This document shows positions 19,826 to 28,593 of a stretch of DNA of 60,000 bases, piece after piece (the stretch's first letter is position 1; every line of letters begins with the position of its first letter). Where the stretch lies: assembly GCF_963678635.1 (NCBI RefSeq), contig NC_087065.1:16104572-16164571 (forward strand). Reading direction: 5' to 3'. The notes under the pieces are model-generated. The model saw only the letters and a list, made by a program, of their open reading frames with translations. It made no database searches and was not told the origin of the DNA. This DNA is from Symsagittifera roscoffensis (Eukaryota > Xenacoelomorpha > Acoela > Convolutidae). The position numbers were made by a program, and so were the translations under genes.

Positions 19826-20519
19826 CTCAGTAGTGAGAACTGAGTTACAGCTGCGGTTCCCCTGGTGCATGATCGGACTGACTCGCGGGGAATATGATTC
19901 AGAGGAAAGGAAAAGATCAAAGGAAGAAAAGGTATTCCTGATGACGAGCATGAGAGATGTGATAACCCAAGAGGGAGCAGCAGTAGCGTGCGCGAAGCGG
20001 AGAGACGCTTTCTGTTTCATCCGGTTCATGATAGAGCAAATTTCAGTGCCAGCCTTGAACACCTGTGTCAAGATGCTGAGAGAAGGCGATGAACGAGCGA
20101 AAGCCTTACTCGTGCTAGCACTGCTGGATATGCATCAAAGCAAACCAATGAGGGTGAACATGAATGAACCCGTGGAGCTAGAACCCATGAGGAAAATAGA
20201 CGAAATCAGTAGATTCTCAAACAAAGAGCTGAGGCTCACTAAGGAATCTATGGGAGCATTGCCGGATTCCAGCGAATACTGTGGACCGATCAGGAAGAAG
20301 TCATACAGTTACGCGTCAGGAATCATAGGGATAGCGTACAATCCATTCCTAAATGAAGATATACGCAAATGCTTCTTTGATTACGGGCAAGAAGTGTTGC
20401 TAAGATTCTGGACGTCTAGAATTGCGACAATAAGAAGCGCTGCTAATCAGCAGAGCAGGCTGGGACTAGTCTTGGAGGAAAAGGTGATTGCACCTTCCGT
20501 GCCAGACTCCGACAAATGA
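19803..20519 (+). CDS. ORF2 fragment, copy F: RTELQLRF to KKSYSYASG region
   Basis: 238 codons open. The first ten residues come from the duplication seam. The body (VRTELQLRF, EEKVFLMTS, AVACAKRRDAFCFIRFMIEQ, SSEYCGPIRKKSYSY, IGIAYNPFL) is conserved with 2500-3052 and with 28568-29107 on the minus strand. The last 40 codons (20399-20519) lie in a segment absent from the right element and copy A. Family unknown. The mixture of Cys and aromatic residues (CFIRFMIEQ, EYCGP) and absence of low complexity suggest a folded domain. Confidence 0.55.
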   Translation: MESSSVTVSVVRTELQLRFPWCMIGLTRGEYDSEERKRSKEEKVFLMTSMRDVITQEGAAVACAKRRDAFCFIRFMIEQISVPALNTCVKMLREGDERAKALLVLALLDMHQSKPMRVNMNEPVELEPMRKIDEISRFSNKELRLTKESMGALPDSSEYCGPIRKKSYSYASGIIGIAYNPFLNEDIRKCFFDYGQEVLLRFWTSRIATIRSAANQQSRLGLVLEEKVIAPSVPDSDK

Positions 20520-20638
20520 GTACAGTTTGGCTTGGGATTCTCAGATGAATTGCTGAGAACGAGCTTGATGGTGGTATGGGAACTGATGAAACACTCATGG
20601 TGTCCTGGTCCCAACGCTGATCGATACTACATGCAACA
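20399..20638 (+). other. About 240-bp segment present only in the left ORF2
   Basis: Between GAAGTGTTGC and AAGATGTACAGAG the left copy has about 240 bp that the right element lacks (right joins GTGTTGC directly to AAGACGTGCAG). The extra DNA is coding-like: one frame reads through VPDSDK, a single TGA, then FSDELLRTSLMVVWELMKHSW. It is therefore more likely that the right element lost it than that F gained random DNA, but the flanking frames do not settle this. Confidence 0.5.
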
Positions 20639-22340
20639 CAAGATGTACAGAGGGAACTAAATTCAGACTGTAACCTGCGTGATCTTAATATCATCTATAA
20701 CGTGATGACTACAGCCTCTAGGAGCAATGGAGAGGATAGAGTAGAGTTGCCTGGCTGGGTACCAGAGGACTGGGTTAAACTTGGTAGCTGTCTCGCAGAT
20801 GTCTGTGGACTGGAAGCTCACGTTTGTGGAGGCCTAGATTGCGTGAAAACCCTGAAGAAACAACACAAGCAGTTGACAATATTGTTTGGGAACATTGTGA
20901 TGAAAGCGAAAAAGGAAACGGAACTGATCGCAGATTGATATGGAGGAACCGAGGTGAATCTAGTGACTGCACTAGGATTTTACAGCATGTTTGGTTCTTT
21001 AGAGTCACTATTGAATCTAGAACAGAAACATGAGATGGTCACGGCCATCAGTGTAGAAGTGTTCCCAGGAGTTTTGCAGACTGAGCAAAAGCACATAGGA
21101 AAATGGAGGAAAGCGGTCGAGGCGGAAATGAACATCCGACACAGTGAAACTTATCGCCGACCATCGGGAGCGCGATATTTGATGGGATCGACATTAGCTC
21201 CAATGTGCAAGAGCAGATACAAAGTGCAATTCGTAGCTGTGGATGTAAAAAGTACGAGAACGATCGTGGATCAGGCCTTCTCAGTGCCAAAGTGTGTAAG
21301 ACTAGCGAGAATGTCGGAAAAGTCTTATGAGTTACTGTGCAAAATGTTCTCAGCAGTTCCAGAGAGAACTAAGGATGAGTTAGAATCGAAACTGGGAAAG
21401 AAGTTCATGGGATACGTCAGTGGTAACTTCAGTGAGTTTGAAAGACAAAAACAGAGAGGATCAACCGTTACGGATTACCACACAGTAGATGAAAATGATG
21501 AAGCCCACCGAGTTATAATGGAAGTGGAACCACTACTGGAAGCTTCGGGAAAGCGGAATTGGAGAAGCATCATGTTAACACATGATGAGTTTCCCTGCCA
21601 TTGCCTGCTGCAAACATGGTGGTACCCGGGCGTAGTAATCTGATGTTGATCTGGTACTGTGGAGAGCTGCTCTCCATGGGTTTACCAGACTCATCACGGC
21701 CCATAACGATAGTGATAGTGGGAGTTACGATGGCGATACGATGGCTGGAATCTCATGTGAAGGAGAACAATAGACGGGAGGCACCAACGAGAAAACAATT
21801 GCAGAAGTTGGATTGTCTAAAAGATTTAGATCTTTTTGAGACAATGTGCAAGATTCTGAACATTCCGATGGAAATTTAAAAAAAATATGGGCAAGAAGAC
21901 GACTGATGCCATGGTTTAGAGCCAACATGACTGCATGGTTGTACGAATATGCCAAGAAGCATATGTCGAAGCACGGCAGAGTGTACAGTACGTATCAGCT
22001 AGACATTGGAGCAGGAGCTTTCAAGCGAGCTTTTGTAACTCATCGGAATGCAGTGACCACCGCCGTGAAGAGAATCTCCAGGATGAGTTGTGATGAAAGA
22101 GAGAAAGAAGAGATGTTGAAGGAAGATTTGGAGAGAAACGTGACGTTGTGTTTCCACAACAGCTTCTGCAGGAACAGAGAATCTAACGTTGACCCCCTAC
22201 TTTGTTGTAAACAAAGGGTAGAAGAGCAGAAGTGTTGAAGGACTGCTTCCAACAGCGTCAGAATAGCTACCGATGTGTTACAAGACACAGAAACTGAAAG
22301 TGCAGAGTCAAAGTCGCAGGAGGAGGAGATGGAGCATTGA
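20639..22340 (+). pseudogene. ORF2 C-terminal part, copy F, to natural stop
   Basis: Open pieces 20702-20938, 20954-21643, 21601-21879 and 21846-22238 match the right element's 27469-28593 and onwards. They contain the conserved blocks AEVCGLE or ADVCGLE, LYSMFGSLESLLNLEQ, GSTLAPMCKSRY, VKSTRTIVDQAFSVPKCVRL, MSEKSYELLCKMFSAVPERT and GYVSGNFS. Near 21700 is a short hydrophobic run (ITIVIVGVTMAI), too short and too charged around it to call a membrane segment. An insertion of about 50 bp at 21829-21885 and a 3-base insertion giving TGA at 22236-22238 break the frame. The natural C-terminus, supported by the right element, is acidic (TETESAESKSQEEEMEH) and ends with TGA 22338-22340. Confidence 0.6.
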
Positions 22341-22865
22341 CAAAAATAAGATGCAAAAAGAAAGAGATTTAGAAGAATTTAGAGGTTTTAGAATTTCTAA
22401 ACGACGAAAAAAGAAAAAACAAAGAAGTGACGAAAGAGAAGAAGTTAAAACTCAGAATTGTTTTATAAGTGTGACAAAAAACTCAAGTGAGAAACTAAGC
22501 AACCAAGTTGTAATTGAAACTGAAAGAAAACAGTTAGTTGAGTTTTGAACATTAAAGAATTTGTTGCATTTATAAATTTGCATTTTGATTTTAGTTAGTG
22601 GCTTTAGAGACACTTACTATTTATTTAGAAAGTCTTGAGTGAGGAGTATAATTAAATATTCTAGCCTGCATGATTGTTTTTAATCAACTAGGACGACTGA
22701 TCACTTTGTGGTGACATGAAAGGCTTGGGTAATCTCTTGAAGAAGGAGATTGTTTCATTGTTCTTTCTAACCACAGAATTCCTTATTTTTAATATTCAGG
22801 ACCAATAACAACTAAAATTTCCAAAGGGAAGAAGCATAGTAGGATAATTTTAGCTTGTTGGTTGG

Positions 22866-22878
22866 CAGGACTGTCCTG
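22866..22878. promoter_or_regulatory. Dyad CAGGAC-T-GTCCTG in the left 3' region
   Basis: Shares the nine-base core GGACTGTCC with the ORF1-ORF2 intergenic dyad. The right arm has GGGCTGTCC at the same place, so the core is less well kept there but its flanking pairing (GCAGG/CCTGC) remains. Confidence 0.3.
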
Positions 22879-23156
22879 AAAATTAACACCTTTTAAAACC
22901 TAGGATAAAAAGTTTTAAATCAGGGCATTGACACTGGAAAGCAGAAAAAATATTTTATCTTAAGTCATATCCTCGAAAGTGCAGATTATTGAAAGAACTT
23001 GGAAGGCTATAGTGATGTAGTATGCTGGCATTTTTATTCTACGGTGAGTCGATATGACGTGGATAAAAGTGATTTAGTGCATTTTGTAAATTATGTTCGA
23101 TGGCACTGTACCAATTTTACGAAGACTACGACATTCAATGGGGACATTGACCGGCC

Positions 23157-23167
23157 TGTCCGGGGAG
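23157..23167 (+). promoter_or_regulatory. TGTCCGGGGAG motif in the left 3' region
   Basis: Eleven bases identical to the motif found in the Gag-pol spacer (three per unit) and the ORF1 tail. The right arm carries the longer TTGTCCGGGGAGT at the matching place (26017-26029, minus strand). Confidence 0.4.
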
Positions 23168-23488
23168 TATGTGACATTTGACCAGAATTGACAAAAATAC
23201 AGTTACGAAGGGCTTGCAGCTAACCTTCCGAATTGGCAGTCTTGGAGGATTAACAGTGTTATTGGACAAATCGTGAAAGATAAAGGATTCGAAAATTCCT
23301 TAAATTTTAAAAATTCGAATTGTGACGTCACACTTCTGAGAAACTTCAAAAACGGCCATTTTGGAAGAAATCCAAAATAAAAACAGAACAATAATAGAAG
23401 TTGCGAAAACAACAACCACGACAGTTGTGAGAAAAACGACGAGAAGTAGAGAAAACGACATAGTATTAGCAGAGACGGCTCCGAGTTA

Positions 23489-23602
23489 CAACGATTGTGT
23501 CGCTACAATCGTTGCAGGGCCATTCACGCTAACGGTGAAGGGTGGAAACAAGCTTTCCGGAGAGGAAATAAGGGTGTTATTTCCCCGGATTCAGTAATCC
23601 GG
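23489..23602 (+). other. Hairpin cluster, left arm
   Basis: Hairpin 1: CAACGATTGT (23489-23498), 6-nt loop, ACAATCGTTG (23505-23514). A weaker hairpin TTTCC/GGAAA follows around 23554-23568, then AAATAA/TTATTT around 23566-23582. Hairpin 4: CCGGATT, CAGT, AATCCGG (23585-23602). The right arm has the same structures with a paired change in hairpin 1 (G-C to T-A). It could act in RNA as a packaging or 3' processing signal, or be a remnant of a small structured element. Confidence 0.5.
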
Positions 23603-24069
23603 AGGGGTCTTGGGACTTGAACTCAAACTGTTTTATACGAAGTTTTAGCTTCCTGGTTATGCCCTGAATTGAATTTAATTAACATCTTGATTCATTTTCT
23701 GACGATGAGAAGCTAGGAGTTAAGGGAAAGGGTTGATCCCTCTTCGATGGAGATGATGATTTTTATCTACTGAACAAAAACAAGAGTATTATAATAAGTA
23801 GTAGTAGCCCTGTTTTTCGGAGTGACCTCGTGGTCTGGAGAAACAGAACGTAGACTGACACGAGAAAGTGAGCGACTACTGAACCAGAGTCACAATAGAA
23901 CCAATGCTCACAAGTTGACCAACTTGGAGAGTAGATAAGACGCTCATGCTGACCTGATGATGCGAAAACTCGATGAGCTTTTACCAAGCAACAACCAGGA
24001 CAATCGCTCAGGCACGAGTGAGTCAACCAACGGTTTCCGAAAATCCAAATACACAGAATCCCTACCCCT

Positions 24070-24079
24070 CCCCCCCCCC
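24070..24079. repeat. C10 homopolymer tract
   Basis: A run of ten C within CCCCTCCCCCCCCCCG, in a stretch of about 260 bp (roughly 23845-24105) that the right arm lacks. It may be error-prone in the assembly. Confidence 0.7.
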
Positions 24080-24316
24080 GAAACCGAAAGCAAACTGAGC
24101 TCATGAGCTCACTGTTCTTGCATATAATCAAGTTAATTTGAGTGTTTTGACCGAAGCCGAAAGCAGTAACGTTTTTGTCGACCCGATGTTAGAAAGACCA
24201 CCAAAAGAAATGGCTTTGGTAGAAATGGTGAAAGCATATAGAGCTTTCTTTAGGCGCTGGCCAGTCGTTTTATAGCTTAGCTTTATTTTCCGTCGATATG
24301 TACTTCCAGGCGAATG

Positions 24317-24580
24317 TTACAAAAACTTTTGAAACTTATTTTTATCAAAAAAATTTTCAGTACATTCATCGCAACACCATATTCCCTTAGTTTTAGACAT
24401 GTAGTCATAAGCCGCCGTCGGAATTTTCAAACGTTTTGCACAGAATTGTTTAGTGCAGCTATCGCATTCCATTACTTGGTCCATTGGATCACTGAAATCT
24501 TGAATGCATGTAACACACGGTGGTCCATGCCTCTTCTGTCTGTGGTTTATGTGTATTTCTCTTCGAGCGGTTACTCTTTT
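24317..24580 (-). pseudogene. PHD-finger-like remnant between the two elements
   Basis: A minus-strand frame of 87 codons, bounded upstream by TGA (24581-24583) and ending in TAA at 24317-24319, with no ATG at its start. A basic stretch (HINHRQKRH) precedes CVTC, 13 residues, CDSC, four residues, C, and finally WCCDEC. This is the PHD zinc-finger layout C-x2-C / C-x2-C / W-x-C-x2-C. The usual His is replaced by Cys (KQFC) and the next ligand Cys by Arg, so zinc binding is doubtful. PHD fingers read histone tails and also occur in the ORF1 proteins of some LINEs. Its stop codon lies inside the TGTTACA that ends the left element, so the frame may be truncated by the element. It could be a host exon or LINE debris. 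Confidence 0.5.
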
Positions 24581-25107
24581 TCAAAGACTTCACCTAGGCC
24601 GCTCCGGAACAATGAAGTTCCACGTAGCTATCAGAATAAAATCTATCAAAAATTCTATCTGATCGTTCAAATGTTAAAGTAATTTAAATTTATCTTAATT
24701 GACCTATTGCATTGTGGTCTGGTAAAAAACCTAGCCCCGTCATTAATCGTTATTTTGAGTGACAGAGCAGAAAAAAAAACAATATCAACTTCTATCAGCT
24801 AATCGGTAAATTAATTATCAGAAGCGTCAATAATAGCGACGCAACGAACATTTAATGCATAATTTGAGCATTTTAATGAAGAATTTCAAAAAAAAAATTA
24901 ATCAAAAAACTTAATGAAATTAGTCAATTCATGCAGAATTTATTCGTTTTCTTGGTATTTTTTGAGGATTCGAATAATTGTTTCATCAATTAGCCCGTAT
25001 TAACCAATATAAGTCATTATTTTTCTGTTTTTCTGCTCTTGGACCCATTCTGCACTTGGACCATTCTGCTTATTGCTCCGCCTCCGCAAAAATGTTATAA
25101 GTTTTGT
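24581..25107. other. AT-rich spacer between the convergent elements
   Basis: Strongly AT-rich with homopolymer runs. No coding frame, repeat partner or tRNA-like structure found. It is the only stretch in the window with no detectable relationship to the element family apart from the PHD remnant beside it. Confidence 0.6.
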
Positions 25108-25579
25108 TGTAACATTCGCCCGGAAGATACATATCGACGGAAAATAAAGCTAGGTACTAAGACGACTGTCTAACGTCTAAACAGAGCTCTACATGCTTTT
25201 CACCGTCTCTACCAAGCCAGTACTTTCGGTGGTCTTTCTAACATCGGGTCGACAAAAACGTTACTGCTTTCGGCTTCGGTCAAAACACTCAAATTAACTA
25301 AATTACATGCAGAAATAGTGAGCTCATGGCTGGGTCTCAGTATCCCCAGACCACGAGGTCACTCCTAAAATCAAGGCTACTACTATTTATTGAATTATTA
25401 TTGTTTTTGTTCAGTAGATAAAAATCATCATCTCCATCGAAGATGGATCAACCCTTTCCCCCAACTCCTAGCTTCTCATCCAAAAAAAAATGAATTCAGA
25501 TGTTAATTAAATTCAACTCAGGACATGACAGGGAAGCTAAAAGTTTATATAAAATAAAAGTTCCAGTCCCGAGACCCCT

Positions 25580-25696
25580 CCGGATTCCTGAATCCGGGGA
25601 AATAAGGCTCTTATCTTCCTTCCGGAAGGCCGTCGTCCACCCTTCACCGTTGTTCGCAACGGCCTTGCAACTATTGTAGCGGCACAATAGTTGCAA
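25580..25696 (-). other. Hairpin cluster, right arm
   Basis: Hairpin 1 is stronger than in the left arm: 13 perfect pairs, TTGCAACTATTGT (25665-25677) with ACAATAGTTGCAA (25684-25696) around a 6-nt loop. Hairpin 4: CCGGATT (25580-25586), CCTG loop, AATCCGG (25591-25597). The middle hairpin reads CTTCC/GGAAG where the left arm reads TTTCC/GGAAA. Confidence 0.5.
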
Positions 25697-26016
25697 CTCG
25701 GAGCGGTCTCTGCTATTTCTGCAATCTGTTGTTGTTTGTCAATCACAATTTCCGTTGTTATCGCTATAGCAACTAATGTTGTTGTGTTTTTCTTCGGTTT
25801 TCCAACAAAATGACCATTTCTGACGTTTCTCAGAAATATGACGTCATACTTTGAATTTTTAAAATTTCAAAATACCAGAATATCTTGACTTTCACCGTTT
25901 GACTAATCGTCCCAATAACGTTGTTAATCGCTTAAAACCGTCAATTCGGAAGGTTCGCTGCTACAATTCCGAATCTGCTGAATTTGCATTTTGGCGCATT
26001 CTGGTAGAATGTCACT

Positions 26017-26029
26017 ACTCCCCGGACAA
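26017..26029 (-). promoter_or_regulatory. TTGTCCGGGGAGT motif in the right 3' region
   Basis: Identical to the 13-base motif at 36292-36304 (ORF1 tail) and to two of three sites per spacer, but here in noncoding DNA. Confidence 0.45.
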
Positions 26030-26806
26030 TCCGGTCAATGTCCTCATTGAATCTCGCAATGTTCGTAAAATTGGTACAGTGTCATCGAACCGAATTTACA
26101 AAATGCACGAAATTACTTTTATCCGCGTCATATCGACTCACTGCAGAATATAAATGGCATCATACTACATCACTATAGCCTTCAAATTCTTACATTAATC
26201 TGCACATTGAGGATATAACATCTTTTCTGACTTCTAATGTCAATGCCCTAATTAAAAACTTTTCTCCTAGATTTTTAAAAGATGTTGGTTTGCAGGACAG
26301 CCCTGCCAACCAACAAGCTAAAATTATCCTACTATGCTCCTTCCCTTCGGAAATCTTGCTTGTTATTGTCCTGAATATTAAAACTAAGAAACTCTGTGGT
26401 TAGAAAGATCAATGAAACAATCTCCTTCTTCGAGAGATTACCCAAGCCTTTCATATCACCACAAAGTGATCAGTTCTCCTAGTTGATTAAAAACAGTCAT
26501 CCAGGCTGGAATATTCAAATATACTCTTTACTCAAGCCTTTCTAAATAAATAGTAAGTAAGTGTCTCTAAAGCCACTAACTAAAATTAAACTGCAAATTT
26601 ATTAATGCAACAAATTCTTCAATGTTCAAAGATCAACTATATGTTTCAGTTTTCAATTACAACTTGGTTGCTTGGTTTTTCACTTGAGTTTTTCACACAC
26701 AAAAAACAATTCTGAGTTTTAATTTCTTCTTCTTCGTCACTCCTTTGTTTTCTTCTTTTTCATCGTTACTTTCTCTCTTTTTGCTTTTTGTTCTTTCGAC
26801 CGTTTG

Positions 26807-27468
26807 TCAATGTTCCATCTCTTCCTCCTGTGACACTGACTCTGCACTCTCAGTTTCTGTGTCTTGCAACACATCGTTAGCTATCCTGACGCTGTTGGAA
26901 GCAGTCCTACACTTCTGCTCTTCTACCCTCTGCAACAAGGTAGGGGATCCACGTTAGATTCTCTGTTTCGGCAGAAGCTGTTGTGGAGACACAACGTCAC
27001 GTTTCTCTACAAGTCTTCCTTCAATATCTCTTCCTTCTCCTTTCCACTACGTTCACTCGTCCTGGAAATTCACTTTACAGCGGTGGTCACTGCGTTCCGA
27101 TGAGTCACGAAAGCTCGCTTGAAAGCTCCTGCTCCAATGTCCAGCTGATATTCACTTTACACTCTGCCGTGTTTCGACATGTGCTTCTTAGCATATTCGT
27201 ACAACCATGCAGTCATGTTAGCTCTGAACCATGGCATCAATCGTCTTCTTGCCCATATCTTTTAGACAATCCAATTTCTGCAACTGTTCTCTCGTCGGTG
27301 CCTCCTGTCTATTGTTTTCTCTCACATGAGCCTCCAGCCATCGTATCGCCATCATAACTCCCACTATCACTATTGTTATGGGCAGTGATGAGTCTGGTAA
27401 ACCCATGGAGAGCAGCTCTCCACATCCCAGATCAACACCAGATTACTACGCTCGGGATACCACCAGGT
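26807..27468 (-). pseudogene. ORF2 C-terminus, right element
   Basis: Reads from 27468 to the natural TGA (26807-26809). Conserved blocks: PITIVIVGVMMAIRWLEAHV, TREQLQKLDCLKD, then MGKKTIDAMVQS. The acidic end TETESAESVSQEEEMEH matches the left copy. Several frame changes occur between 27218 and 26900, so it is decayed, but this copy fixes the C-terminus of ORF2. Confidence 0.55.
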
Positions 27469-28593
27469 CTACAGCAAGCAGTGGCAGGGAAACTCCTCAT
27501 GTGTCAACATGATGTTCCTCCATTTACGTTTTCCCAAAGCTTCCAGTAATGGTTCCACTTCCATCATCACTCGGTGGACCTCATCATTCTCGTCTACTGC
27601 ATTGTAATCTGTAACGGTTGATCCTCTCTGTTTCTGTCTTTCAAAGTCACTGAAGTTCCCACTCACATATCCCATGAACCTCCTTCCCAGTATCAATTCC
27701 AACTCCTCCTTTGTTCTCTCTGGAACTGCTGAGAACATTTTACATAGCAACTCGTAAGATTTTTCGGACATTCTCGTTAGTCTCACACACTTTGGCACGG
27801 AGAAGGCTTGATCCACGATCGTTCTCGTACTCTTTACATCCACAGCTACGAAATGCACCGGGTATCTGCTCTTGCACATTGGAGCCAATGTCGATCCCAC
27901 CAAATATAGTGCTCCTGATGGTCTACAATAAGACTCACTATGTCTGATGTTCATTTCTGTCTCGATCGCTTCACTCCATTTTCCTAAATACTTTTGCTCA
28001 GTTTGCAGAACTCCTGGGAACACTTCTACACTGATGGCTGTGACCATCTCATGTTTCTGTTCTAGATTCAATAGTGACTCTAAAGAACCAAACATGCTGT
28101 AGAGTCCTAGTGCAGTCACTAGATTCACCTCGGTTCCTCCATGGCAATCTGCGATCAGTTCCGTTTCCGTTCTTGCTTTCATCACGACATTCTCAAACAA
28201 TATCGTCAATTGCTTGTGTTGTCTCTCTAGGGTTTTCACACAATCCAGACCTCCACACATGTGACCTTCTAGTCCACAGACTTCCGCCAGACAGCTACCA
28301 GGTTTAACCCAGTCTTCCGGTCCCCAGCCAGGCAACTCCACTTTGTCTTCCCCGTTGCTCCTAGAGGCTGTTATCATCACATTATATATGATGTTAAGGT
28401 CACGCAGGTTACAATCTGCGTTCAGTTCCCTCTGCACGTCTTGCAACACTGCCTGCTCATAATCGAAGAAGCAATCGCGTATGTTTTCACTCAGGAAAGG
28501 GTTGTACGCTATCCCTATGATTCCGGACACGTAGCTGTACGAATTCTTCTTGATCGGTCCACAGTACTCACTGGATTTCGGCAATGCCCCCAT
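27469..28593 (-). CDS. ORF2 C-terminal domain, right element, 374 codons open
   Basis: The best-preserved copy of this region; the left copy is split into four frames. Seen: SSEYCGPIKKNSYSYVSGI, a Cys-containing middle part (GSCLAEVCGLEGHMCGGLDCVKTL), helices with LTILFENVVMKARTETELI, the block LYSMFGSLESLLNLEQKHEM, GSTLAPMCKSRYPVHFVAV, STRTIVDQAFSVPKCVRLT, and KSYELLCKMFSAVPERTKEE. The sequence has mixed hydrophobic and charged residues without low complexity, as in a folded domain. I recognise no family. Identity to the left copy is high at the protein level, with many conservative changes, suggesting past selection. It ends at a TAG where homology continues in another frame. Confidence 0.55.
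   Translation of the reverse strand: MGALPKSSEYCGPIKKNSYSYVSGIIGIAYNPFLSENIRDCFFDYEQAVLQDVQRELNADCNLRDLNIIYNVMITASRSNGEDKVELPGWGPEDWVKPGSCLAEVCGLEGHMCGGLDCVKTLERQHKQLTILFENVVMKARTETELIADCHGGTEVNLVTALGLYSMFGSLESLLNLEQKHEMVTAISVEVFPGVLQTEQKYLGKWSEAIETEMNIRHSESYCRPSGALYLVGSTLAPMCKSRYPVHFVAVDVKSTRTIVDQAFSVPKCVRLTRMSEKSYELLCKMFSAVPERTKEELELILGRRFMGYVSGNFSDFERQKQRGSTVTDYNAVDENDEVHRVMMEVEPLLEALGKRKWRNIMLTHEEFPCHCLL

Larger units (their letters stand above)
12174..24321 (+). mobile_element. Copy F: 3' two-thirds of a giant Ty3/Gypsy-type element
   Basis: Contains in order the ORF1 charged tail, macro domain (12811-13191), intergenic region, ORF2 (13608-22340) and the 3' region. Gag and pol are absent: the copy begins at the junction around 12174. 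The 3' boundary at 24321 is where similarity to the inverted right-hand element stops, just after TGTTACA. That would suit an LTR end, but no second LTR is in the window, so the boundary type is unproven. Confidence 0.6.
22341..24321 (+). other. 3' region of the left element (UTR, possible LTR)
   Basis: No supported gene. It is homologous in inverted orientation to 25108-26806, with clearly lower identity than the coding parts. Purine-rich GAAGAAGGAG at 22740-22749, followed by ATTGTTTC, could be a polypurine tract but is not proven. A dyad CAGGACTGTCCTG lies at 22866-22878 and TGTCCGGGGAG at 23157-23167. The hairpin cluster is at 23489-23602. From about 23810 to 24270 the plus strand looks weakly coding (VTSWSGETE, then LTEAESSNVFVDPMLERPP) but is broken. 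The region ends GGCGAATGTTACA. Confidence 0.55.
25108..26806 (-). other. 3' region of the right element (UTR, possible LTR)
   Basis: Mirror of 22341-24321. Similarity between arms starts at TGTAACATTCGCC (25108 onward). It lacks the left arm's roughly 260 bp around the C tract. It contains the hairpin cluster (25580-25696), TTGTCCGGGGAGT (minus strand, 26017-26029), and the counterpart of the candidate polypurine tract near 26430. No supported gene. Divergence from the left arm is well above that among array units. Confidence 0.55.

Noticed and set aside
21690-21740. Hydrophobic run in the ORF2 C-terminus as an envelope transmembrane segment
   Set aside because: ITIVIVGVTMAI is about 12 residues and flanked closely by charged residues. 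There is no signal peptide or fusion-peptide-like segment, so an env assignment is not supported.
22273-22548. Open basic frame (RRRRRW, KRRKKKKQRS) as a separate small gene
   Set aside because: The right arm and frame continuity show that the real ORF2 C-terminus is read in another frame and ends at 22338-22340. The basic frame is not kept in the right arm.
23480-23620. tRNA gene in the hairpin cluster
   Set aside because: No A box or B box and no cloverleaf on either strand. The hairpins are consecutive and do not surround an acceptor stem.
23954-23967. CTGATGA followed by GAAA, as in a hammerhead ribozyme core
   Set aside because: Only three bases separate the two boxes, so no stem II can form, and the right arm lacks this stretch.
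25108-25114. TGTAACA and TGTTACA as proven LTR ends
   Set aside because: They sit at the point where the arms lose similarity and have the right form, but no second LTR, primer-binding site or target duplication can be shown in the window.
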